Shown one piece after another: positions 54,652-64,000 of a stretch of DNA of 64,000 nucleotides. The stretch is from NCBI GenBank assembly GCA_020809705.1, contig CP085827.1:5952001-6016000 (forward strand). Direction: 5' to 3'. Numbering within the stretch: position 1 is the first letter of the stretch; every line of letters starts with the position of its first letter. Source of the DNA: Calonectria ilicicola. Its lineage: Eukaryota; Ascomycota; Sordariomycetes; Hypocreales; Nectriaceae. Below the pieces are notes generated by a model. It made no database searches. It was not told where the DNA came from and was given only the letters and a program-made list of their open reading frames with translations. Position numbers and translations under genes: made by a program.

Positions 54652-56673
54652 ATGGTCTTTGATCCTAGCCAAGTCAGGCGTGCCTCTAATGGTGAGGCGG
54701 TCCCTGATGATGCCCCGGGGGGCAAATACGGATATCGTCTTGGACATAAGAAAGGGGGTTACGAGATCCCAGATATTATCTTGAACTCAGCAGATCGAAA
54801 AGTGAAAGTCATAACGATTGGTGGCGGAATCAGCGGTATCTTCATCTCTTACTTACTTCAAAAGTTCGGCGAAAATATCGAACATGTCGTCTATGAAAAG
54901 AATAGAGAGATTGGAGGGACATGGTTGGAGGTGAGTGATGCGACGCTGCCACAAATGGCCCCCGACTTTACAGGAGAAAAAAAGACTGATCGAATTGATA
55001 GAATAGGTATCCGGGATGCGCTTGCGATGTGCCCTCGCATGCCTACGCCTTTGCTTTTGCCCTCTACTCTGAGTGGCCTAAGTTCCTCAGTCCTTCCGAA
55101 GACATTTTCCGGTACCTAGATAGGGTGGTAGAATGCTTTGGCCTTCGCAGATATATGAACTTCAACTCTACCGTCATAGCTTGCGATTGGAATGAGGCTG
55201 AAGGCAAATGGCATGTCAGGATCCAAGACTCGCTCACAGGAGACGTGAGGGAGGACATCTGTGACGTTGTTATCGGTGCCAACGGAATCCTCAATTCGTG
55301 GAAGTTCCCAGAGGAGGTCCAAGGCTTGCACTCGTTCAAAGGTCGCTTGATCCATACAGCCCGCTGGCCTAAGGACTACGGTAAGGCACAGTGGCAGAAC
55401 CAACGCGTTGCCATCATTGGATCGGGAGCCACGAGCATGCAGGTCGTCCCGACGATGCAGCCCCATGTCGGAAAAATGGATATATTTGTCAGAACACCAG
55501 TTTGGTTCGCTGAATTTGCCGACCATGGCGGAGACAATTTCGATTGTAAGTCTTATGCTTCTGGCTACTTCTGCGTGCCTGTTTGGCCCGGACCCCCGCT
55601 AACGCTTGTTTGCTTCCACAGACACGTCTGAAGACGTCACAGCACTGAAAAGCAGCCCAGAAGCCCTTGTGGAAAAGGCCAAGTCCATCGAAAACAAACT
55701 CAACACGGCAGCTGGCCTTCGTGCCTTCATGACTCAGAGCCAGGAGGCAAAGTTGATCCGCGAGCATTTTACGGCCCGAATGCGAGAGCATATTCCGAAA
55801 GACGACATTTTTGACCAACTGCTGCCAAACTTTGCCGTCGGATGTCGCCGACTCACGCCTGGCAACCCGTATATGAGGGCGGTGCAGGAGTCTAACGTTG
55901 AGCTGCATCGATGTGCTGTGACCAAGGTGACGCCGACATCCATCATTGGGTCCAACGGGGACGAGATTGAGGTTGATACGATTATTTGCGCTACGGGATT
56001 TGATGTGAGCTTTCGCCCTCGATTCACAGTCACAGGCCGAGACGGGGTCACACTTGGGGAGAAATGGAAGGATGTTCCCGAGGGATATCTGAGCTTGGCC
56101 ATCCCCAATATCCCCAACTACTTCACCATCATGGGTCCTTCGTTCCCCATCGCAAACGGCAGCGTCATGGGACCACTCCAAAGCTCGTGCAAGTACATTG
56201 TTAAGATGATACAGAAGATCCAGCGAGAGCGCATTCGATGCATCTCCCCCAAACAGTCTGTTACAGACCAATTCAACGAACATGTGCAGGCCTGGATCAA
56301 CGGCACGGCATGGTCAGATCCAAACTGTCGCTCATGGTACAAGGACAACAAGACTGGGCGGGTGAATGCCATCTGGCCAGGGAGCAGCTTGCACTTTTGC
56401 GAACTAGTCAAGGAGCCGAGGTACGAGGACTTTGAGATTGAGTATCAGAACGAGCGTAACATGTGGGAGTTTGCCGGACTTGGGTTTACTAAGGACATGA
56501 TGAAAGAAGGAGGAGATCTCAGCCCGTACATGAGCCTCGATGAGCTTGATCGAGACTTCCTCAAGTATGTTCCAGATAAGAAGGCAGAGGATGAACGCGT
56601 CAAGAGACTAGCAGTTATGGCCCACGACAGCCCCAGGCATACCACCAATGTGGTATCCAATGGGACTCACTGA
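54652..56673 (+). CDS. FAD-dependent Baeyer-Villiger-type monooxygenase 3
   Basis: Exons 54652-54930, 55002-55545 and 55622-56673 give 624 aa. ITIGGGISGIF (FAD), GGTWLENRYPGCACDVPSH, the fingerprint FKGRLIHTARWP (with the canonical final Pro), VAIIGSGATSMQ (NADPH), GCRRLTPGNPYM and ICATGFDVSFRPRF are in order. The N-terminal ~55 residues form an extension absent from BVMO 2, and the C-terminal tail is longer too. Similarity to BVMO 2 runs to the last 150 residues. Likely oxidises a cyclic or side-chain ketone. It neighbours the bZIP gene tail-to-tail. Confidence 0.93.
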
Positions 56674-56860
56674 GTTATGAGATTGAGACGGACTTATAAG
56701 TTTGACTGTGAGTTTGCATCGCATGTGTTTGATGATAACGTGGAGAAACCAAGAGAAGCGAGTAGCGAAGTACTTTACTACAACATTTCATGTTTGCAAC
56801 TAGATACAAACAAATCCTACGGAATGTCTCTAGTCCTGCATCTCTACAATTAGTTGATAT

Positions 56861-58794
56861 TTAGATGTCTGTATGCTTAAACTGCAAGGCTGCGCAATTT
56901 GCCATTTCGTACTGTGAGACATCTAGGTAAGACAGTTAGCCAATGATGACCGAAACATTCGCTAGTGACAGACCTAGAGAACAATCAATGAGGGGATACA
57001 TTCTTGCAAATCCTTTGCTCAACTTCCAATTGCATGGCTGATCTATCCCAAACCAGGCCAACATGCGGGCTACTCTCATTTGCGGACCACAAGGCGCTGC
57101 CCGCTGGGCTGAAGATTTACGTATTGTTTCCCCTACTGCGGTGAGACCTGACTGTTCCATACCAGTTGAGTGTTGATGAACAAGTCTCATCCGCGAGGTC
57201 ATCTCAGTTGCGAGCGTCTCTTGCGTCGCTCGCGAGCTAGAGAAGCCAGGGGGATCTGAGGCTGGCGACACCTTCAGGTATACCCATTCAGTGTTATGAA
57301 GCATGGAGTTTTTGGCGTTTACATCACTGCCTCGGACTTGTGGGAGTATGCAACTGAAAAAGAGTTCATAAATGTTGACAGAGACGCGTTGCTGGGGTAT
57401 CTCGACTACTGTGTTCAGTACGATATCACGACTCATGGCGTCGAGATCGAGATGGGCGCGGTACAGAATCATTTGGTCACGTATCGATGGCCAATTGATG
57501 AAATCAATTACAGTGGGATGATTAGGTGTGGCAGACTGGAGGGGAGTTGGTCGGAAAGGAAGGGGAATGGCAAGTCGGTCGTCCGGATTATCAGATATAC
57601 GCCATCGCAGAACATATTCCATGTACTTGGAGAATTGCTAGAAAGCAAACTTGTTAGCATACATCGCGCTAGTGGCGGTGGAGAGGGGGCCCTCATACGA
57701 CTCCATATATGTATGATTCCAAGCCGGCGAGCGCACCAATGACCTCTACCGCTGCTGAAGCAAGTCTTTCGACTAGTTGGGCACTGGTTGTCTCTAGGCC
57801 GCTATGCTCGTTTGAACTCTCATCACCGAACCCCTCTGTGGATGTGGACATGATGTGTCTTGCTGCCGATTTGACCTCGTCGGCGAAAACGGTCGAATTA
57901 TTAATGACGGCGGGATCGGGCTCTCCGAAAATTCCCGATAGGGATGGCATTTGCAGTGTAGAAGGTACGATTGGAAGGCTTGCTGCGGCGTTGACGTCAA
58001 AAGCTCCGAAGGGAAATCGGAGCTGAGGCGAAGCCAACAAGTTTGGCGGCCCAGATATCTCAAGCTGGATAAGTTGGTGGTCAAAAATAGCATCAAGCTG
58101 TGATGACAAGGCAGGTTCAGCGGTCCACATGGAGAGATCTGGTGGACCAGGATGGTCCCACAGACTCGGAGTCTGGATGCTATCATAAACTGTGTCACTT
58201 TGCTGCGAATTGGAGAGCAGATGGCCTTCTGAAGTTTGCGAGCCAAGATTCTCGTTGCACGTTGTGGTGCATGAGGCAGCGTCAGTAGAGGCGATACCAT
58301 CCAAAGGCAAAGACAGGTTATGGGTTTCACGGTCGGCCGGCTGCTTTGTCAGCTCCGTAAAAACCTGGTCCTCTGGCGAAGAATAGGTAAGCCACACGTC
58401 TAGATGTGGAGAGGGGGCGACAATGAGCAGAGCACATACCGGCAGCCGCGGTTGCGAGGTTCGCCAAGCTCAAGAATTTGTGCCGAAGGCGAAAGAAAGC
58501 GCTCTCTCTATCTCGTTGTTCCTCAAGAAGCTTGAGATGGGCCTTCAGCAGCCTCGAATACCTGGTTTCGGAATCCTGAGTATCGGCGTTGGCCTTGAGC
58601 ATGTCGATGAAAGATTCCATCTGGCGAATGTAGGCGGCCTGTTTCCCACGTGTGCGTTGCTGCGAGATGCGATTCTGGACACGCTTCTTCTCAGCCCTTT
58701 CATTGGCAGGTCGACTAGGACCGGCCGACTTGCGTTTGAGTGGCCGCTCATTGTATTGTGGTGCGTTTGGCAAAGGGGAGGATGTCGAGCTCAT
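56861..58794 (-). CDS. bZIP transcription factor with DUF3425 domain
   Basis: Exons 58440-58794, 57699-58399, 56974-57637 and 56861-56922 give 593 aa. Basic region at residues ~31-52 (EKKRVQNRISQQRTRGKQ) followed by a short leucine-zipper-like helix (MESFIDMLKANA). The C-terminal half has the DUF3425 pattern with PLQSATPNHPTVIDFINWPSIRDQ, which in fungi is joined to such bZIP regions, often beside metabolite or catabolic clusters. Introns: 58400-58439 (only 40 bp), 57638-57698 and 56923-56973. The last intron is chosen because the total stays in frame; without it the protein ends at 56936. Probably a nuclear regulator of the cluster. Head-to-head with the Zn2Cys6 gene. Confidence 0.87.
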
Positions 58795-59906
58795 GATGTT
58801 GAGTAAGGAGATTCTGTTCGCATGCAAAAGGATTCATGCGCCCATGTTGGTGTGAAGAGACAAATGAGAGACTATGGTTAGTAATGCTAATGGATGGGGA
58901 TGGCGGCAGATCACCCTGGCTGCTCCAGTTTGGGATGTGCATAAACATTGCTCGTCAGCGTGCAGGGTTAGAATGTACAGTATGAGTAGCGTTGAGAATT
59001 AATTGGCGGGGAGCCCTGTCGTTCCGAATACGACCATGTGCTTCGGGGGAAGGGGGTTGTCCTGACCTATTCCTGTTTACCTGCGCAAGTTGAACAGGTC
59101 ATGGAGTCCGGAAAATGTAGCCGGGTTGCCAGACATGGGAGGTGGCTGAACCAGGTTAAATCGCCACTATGATAGCAGTGTCCATCCACATCATGAATTG
59201 TCAAAACCAAGCGCTGATCATTTGCGTTGAAAATTTAACAAATATGAATACTTAATGTTTAAAAAAAAAAAAAAAATCCCTCGATCTGGATTATGCTTAT
59301 GTATTTTATTATCTTGTTTGAAGCGAGTGGAACATGTCAATAGTATGTACCCGACGTTCTCGGGTGGCCAACCGGCGACTTGTGGATGAGCGGATTTGAC
59401 CCGTGTGACCTTAAATTCCTTAAATTGGCCGCTTGATTTGACTTGCCTACTCTTGGTTATATCCCTGGTTATATCTCCGAGACTTGCAAAATTTCTTTTC
59501 TGACATAGCCATTTCATGTGATGACACCCTCTCGGTGACTCGGCTAGTCAAGGCTCCGAATCCCTGTATTCGCACTGTTAAGAAACAGCCACTTAACCTC
59601 CTTTCAATCCTGGAGGGATCTGGCTCTCGGTCTTTCCCCGCATCTGCAAACCCCAGACTATCTTGACCATTCGTGGAGATTCTGGGGATCTGAGGGTGGG
59701 GTTCAGATGAGAGTGGCTGACTACTAGCACACGTAGATATAGGCATACCAATCTTGCCTGCTTGATAATAGATAATGCACATGAAGCTTTCTCCCTAACA
59801 TTGCTCTCCGCCAAAGCCCACCCCCCGACACACTCACTCATCTCCCCTAATATTCTTCTCGGCCTTTCATATTGGCAACAGCATTGTATTTCTCTTCGAC
59901 AAGGCC
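58795..59906. other. Divergent promoter of the two regulator genes
   Basis: 1.1 kb with a full cluster motif (59109-59123) near the bZIP side and a 16-nt A tract at 59261-59276. No coding signal beyond short frames. Confidence 0.55.
59109..59123. promoter_or_regulatory. Cluster motif CGG-N9-CCG between the two regulators
   Basis: CGGAAAATGTAGCCG, 315 bp from the bZIP start and 784 bp from the Zn2Cys6 start. It suggests auto- or cross-regulation, typical of pathway-specific activators. Confidence 0.6.
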
Positions 59907-62503
59907 ATGTCCCCGAGCTCACAACGTGCCAAGGATAATGCCTCGGCACCGACATCTTCTCGCCGCCGTGCCTCTGAGTCTAACATACCCGCGCGAAGCC
60001 GGCCTCGCGCGTCCGTGGCCTGCGTAAACTGTCGACAAAAAAAGACAAAGGTAATTATGTTCACCTCAGGGGCGCAGCTGGCTTCAGTTCTTTGACCTTC
60101 TCATTAGTGCAACGTGCAGAGTCTCGGGTGGGGAAAGAGCTGCTCTGCTTGCCGTAGCTCCAACGTCGACTGCGTGGTAATCCGCAACGGCGACAGACGA
60201 AAGTACCAAGACGCCCCGTCCCTCTCCATTCTTTACTGCTCTACTAATTCCTGAGGTCACTGTAGGCATGGTTCGCGTGAACACATGACCGCTCTACAGG
60301 GTCGCATGGACTCGCTCGAAGCGCTCATCAAGTACGTCAATGATTTCTTTGAGTCCAACATGTTTTTTCTTCTCCCTTTGTTGATGCTGACTTCAAGAAT
60401 TAAGTCGTTACGGCGTCAATATTGAAGAAATCACGGTGCAGCAGACCGACAGAGCCAGCGTAACCTCATCGCTGGATATGTGTAGCGAGTCTGCACTACC
60501 GCCAAATCTATCCGAGGACCCTGAACCAAGTGACGCAACTGCAATGGAGCCCATCGAGTAAGTGTCATGCCCAAGACCCCGGTTCCCCTCTTGAACTTCC
60601 AATGGGTCATGGATGGGCACGACAAGAGATTGGAAGCTAACTGTTCGCCAAGGCAACCTACCCCCGTGTCAATCCCCAGTGTGCACGGTGATGCACATGT
60701 GGGCGAGGATAGTACTATGGCAGAGGCGCCCGTTCTTGAAGAGATAAGAAACCGCGAGCCTCACGCAGGTACCAACATTGATCAAGCTCCAGTCGACATG
60801 ATGGAAGGTAGCAACAGCATGATTTCTCACGTACGGGGCGCGGCGCCCAACCACAAATCACCAGAGAGACGCCTTTCAGCGGGCATGGAAGTTCTACCCC
60901 CCAGTCTGGATGCCGACGCCAGTCCGGGACAGGTCAGATATTACGGTCCAACCACGCAACTACACATCCAATCTCATTCCGGCGAAGATGAGAATGCCCC
61001 TTCCAACATTGTATCAGTCGCAGATTTTGCCGTCAACATGGACTCACGGCAACTCCGCGATAACTTGATGAAAGTTTTCTGGGGATACCACACGCGGGCT
61101 GTTCGAGTGGTTGATGAACATCTCTTCACCGCCCACCGCCTGTCTGGCAAGCGATCGCAGTATTATTCCAATTTTCTTGAATGCGCCCTGCTGGCGTGTG
61201 CCACGAGGCTAAAAACATCGCGGGCTGTTAGGAAGCTTGGACGATTGTATGCTGACCGTGCGAAGGAAGATCTTGTCCGCGAACTCGAACAACCCACAGT
61301 TGCCACTCTGCAGGGTTTTTTGTTGCTCAGCGACTTTGAGGCAACTTCGGCGCGGGATAGAATAGGATGGACGTATAGCGGTACGGAAGTCTAGGAGGAG
61401 TTGTATCTCCCGTTTTTGCTGACTATTGTATTATAGGGATTGCTTGTCGGTTGTTATTTGACCTTGGGCTGCATCAAGACTGTGCTGAACTAGTCAGGCA
61501 CGGCATTCTAGTTGAATCAGATATCGTATTGCGCGATGAGCTTTTTCTCAGCGCCTTTGTCTATGACAGGTTATGGGCTCTTTACCTCGGGCGTCCGAGT
61601 TGCATCCCCGCCGCCTCCCTCCAGCAGCGACAACCTTCCAAGTGTGCCTCACAGCAACCCCCCATCCTGCGGCACTGGGTGCGTCTTTGTCACGATATAT
61701 CCGAAGTGACCGAGATTCTTAACTGCCATGGAGCCGCCCTGGATCATAACGCTGCTGAGCGATTGACGGAGCTCGGCTCGAGAATTTCTGCCGCCCACGA
61801 TGACCTTCCGCCCGAGCTTTCGTCTAGGTCTATATCCGAGCTTCACGACACAGCCTATGGGCTCAACATACAGTATCACGGAATTCAAATCGTGCTTCAC
61901 AGGGCGCTTATTAAGATCCGGTTACAGAACACTACTGAGGGCTTAGATCTTCACAGTGGCGGTGTCGAAGAGTCACGCAACATCATATTCGACAATGCAG
62001 TATGCATTGGCCGCTTGGTCTTGGCCTTCCACGAGATATTTGGCGTGGAGAGTTTCATCACTGTCATGCTAGACAACATGTACATTGCGGCGAGCACTTT
62101 GATCTCTCACATCTTGCAACCACCGACGAGCCGCTGCGCCGCGGTGATACCCGACGCACACCAGATCCTGCAAGCAATATCTGAGACAATGGAGGAGTTG
62201 CAGAAGCACTTTGCTGTCACGGAGCGGATGCGTCGAACCTTGGCTCTTATCACAAAAAACACGCCTTTGGTTGGATTGTTCGGCTCGCCCGACGTCGTTG
62301 GCGATACCCAACGATCGGCGCACCAAGGACTACCGGCCACGGTTTTATCACCCGTTGATGGATCCTGGGGTTCTATGGAAGCACTTGTGCATGATGATTT
62401 TATTCTGAGCCAGAGTAACATCTTTGGAAACTTTATGATTGCGGAACCTTGCCTTCACGATACGTCTTGGCTCCAGGACATAGGGACGGAGTTGATCCAG
62501 TGA
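59907..62503 (+). CDS. Zn2Cys6 transcription factor with fungal-specific TF domain
   Basis: Exons 59907-60050, 60108-60202, 60266-60331, 60405-60557, 60653-61380 and 61437-62503 give 750 aa. The binuclear cluster is Cys39, 42, 49, 60, 63 and 70 (CVNCRQKKTKC, then CSACRSSNVDC) and spans intron 1. A linker and a heptad-like helix (REHMTALQGRMDSLEALI) follow, suited to dimerisation and so to an inverted CGG repeat. The middle-homology region is in the last ~500 residues (FLECALLACATRL, GIACRLLFDLGLHQDC, DRLWALYLGRPSCIP). It is the natural candidate to read the CGG-N9-CCG sites found through the cluster. Target assignment is inference. Confidence 0.93.
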
Positions 62504-62717
62504 TTTCAAAATCTGGTATTATGGACAAATCTGTAATATTACCTGAGAAACAGATTGGAATAGTTTAATCGACTCAATTGTTATCCTCGTCGCTTACCAG
62601 TTGAATAGATGGATCACATACTATCTATCGACCACCTCTCAAAGAATGGGAACTGAAAGCTCAAACATTCTTGGATTTAAAAGTCCCCTGCAGTTACCCA
62701 ACCAAATGAGTTCAACT

Positions 62718-63959
62718 TTACCCATTGCTGCTGGCACACTCCAAAGTCATGTTCAAATCCCTCTTCAGTATCTCACCAATATCCATGGAAAGGGACATGG
62801 TTATTCCGTCCATTGCTCCAACAAAATACGGAATCTCCTCCCCTCCATTCGTCACGTTGAGGATCTTCATATCGAAAGGCAACGTTCCAGTTTTGCAAAT
62901 AGGCTCCTGGGACAAAAGGGCGAAGACAGCAGTTTGATTAAGATTAGCCTCCATGCTGCCGTTGTTGACGCCGGGTAACAAGGTGAAGTTGTCAACGGAG
63001 GCAATGCCAACCTTTTCGCCTTTTACGTAGGCAGTAAACGATGCGTTTCCCTGTGTAATGATGCAAACTTTTAGTCAGCTTCCGCCCTTACCGTACGCCG
63101 GAATGAGATCAAACTTACGCCTTCAGCTGTGAAGACGGTAGGGTTGGGTATATTGACAAAACCGAAAAGGTTATTGCCCTCCGCGTCAGGTCGCTGGGAG
63201 ATTGTCATGGAGGTAACATCAAAGCCATCGAAACAATTCATGCCTGTTCAGATCAGAATTTAGGAGAGATGCAATTGATTTTATAGCCGACACCGTCCCC
63301 TTACCTGCAAGTTCTATAGTCTTCCTGAACGTGATGGGAAAGTGTTTGGAGATTCCCTTAACGCGAAGTGAGGTTTCTCCCTTTATACCAACGCTAACAG
63401 ACTCATTACTCAGAAGCCAGGCCGCGAAAGTGGTAAACGCTTTCATGTCCGGTATCTGGACCTCTTGAGTGATGTTAAGAGTCTGCACCGACTTTGCTGT
63501 CATCTTAGGAAGATCGAGGTGGAGGAAAGTCGTATGAGGTTCGATATCCGGAAGGTAAAATTCAGCGGCAAAGGGTTTAATAGTAGCCTTGATGCCAGCA
63601 GTGCCGCTGATGCGGATGGTGGCGTTGAGAGCCATTGTGAATGACTGCTCGTGCGTATGAGTGATGGCCATTCCATCCACCTCGAACTTGGCATCGTTTA
63701 TCTTTTCTTGGGCTAGATTTGGGATACCAACGAAAATTCTGCCGCATATCAGCTGGAAAATAAAGTGCATAGTTATACAGCCCACCGAAAGGAGCATCAC
63801 TTACACGAGGCAAACGACCAGTATCACCACGCAAGCGAAGGCAGATAGATATGCCCACCAGTATTTCTTCAAGCTACTCACACATTTTCTACGCTTGCTT
63901 TCCTTTACAGGCGCATATTCTAAATCGCTGGTCTGGGCTTTCTCAGACATGTTTGCCAT
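62718..63959 (-). CDS. Membrane-anchored DUF3712 (LEA-2-like) protein
   Basis: Exons 63805-63959, 63305-63738, 63119-63243 and 62718-63050 give 348 aa. A cytosolic N-terminus rich in Lys/Arg (KESKRRKC) is followed by one transmembrane segment (WAYLSAFACVVILVVCLV, ~36-53) and a long extracytosolic beta-rich region with many N-x-S/T sequons, typical of fungal DUF3712 proteins. These are related to the LEA-2 fold and of unknown function, probably at the plasma membrane or vacuole. Start ATG at 63957-63959. It converges on the Zn2Cys6 gene and its promoter lies outside the window, so cluster membership cannot be judged. Confidence 0.85.
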
Positions 63960-64000
63960 GCCGTAATTGTGTAAGCTTGTGAAGATAATAGGACTGTTAT

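Noticed and set aside
55489..56283. 264-codon minus-strand frame
   Set aside because: Antisense to BVMO 3 exon 3, which has clear family motifs; the antisense frame has none.

Overview
The window looks like nuclear DNA of a filamentous ascomycete (Pezizomycotina). Most genes carry several short introns of about 40-110 bp with GT..AG ends. The families are typical of mould genomes: NRPS, CYP, DUF6604, bZIP-DUF3425, Zn2Cys6, MpaB/DUF2236 and fungal PIF1-like helicase. No rRNA, convincing tRNA or CRISPR was seen. I would not name a genus.

Layout. (1) 1-3553: the 5' part of a large NRPS-type gene on the minus strand, cut by the window edge, with degenerate catalytic motifs. (2) 3.6-29 kb: a gene-poor, partly AT-rich stretch. 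It holds a dienelactone-hydrolase/P450 convergent pair (7.3-9.9 kb), a broken DUF6604 gene (13.7-16.1 kb), a PI-PLC-like phosphodiesterase, a PIF1-like helicase with an apparent 1-nt frameshift, an SDR with a GC-AG intron, a 205-bp foldback MITE and a secreted tyrosinase. (3) 29.5-62.5 kb: a dense, continuous set of about 15 genes that reads as one oxidative, probably catabolic, cluster. It contains two kynurenine-formamidase-like cyclase/hydrolase paralogues, three Baeyer-Villiger-type FAD monooxygenases, an alpha/beta hydrolase, two SDRs, an MpaB-like membrane oxygenase, an SRPBCC protein, a TfdA-like Fe(II)/2-oxoglutarate dioxygenase, an HpcH/HpaI aldolase, a cytochrome b2-like FMN dehydrogenase and a sugar-porter-type MFS transporter. 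It ends with a divergent pair of regulators, bZIP-DUF3425 and Zn2Cys6. (4) 62.7-64 kb: a membrane-anchored DUF3712/LEA-2-like protein.

The main discovery candidate is a shared promoter element in region 3. A CGG-N9-CCG inverted repeat with an A/T-rich core (one half always CGGAAA or TTTTCCG) lies in seven intergenic regions of the cluster. Variants with spacing 10 or 11, or lone half-sites, lie in most of the others. It is also present between the two regulator genes. I did not see the full extended motif in the promoters of the flanking genes. This defines a putative regulon of about 30 kb, most simply under the cluster's own Zn2Cys6 protein.

Functionally, the set could import a substrate (MFS), cleave a C=C bond (MpaB-like) and insert oxygen next to carbonyls (three BVMOs). 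It could then hydrolyse the resulting esters or lactones and cyclic diketones (alpha/beta hydrolase, two cyclases), oxidise alcohols and 2-hydroxy acids (SDRs, FMN dehydrogenase) and finish with a retro-aldol step (HpaI). That points to breakdown of an alicyclic or terpenoid/prenylated molecule, but the substrate is inference. Exon structures were assembled by hand from splice signals and family reading-frame continuity; every complete model except the frameshifted genes sums to a multiple of three.
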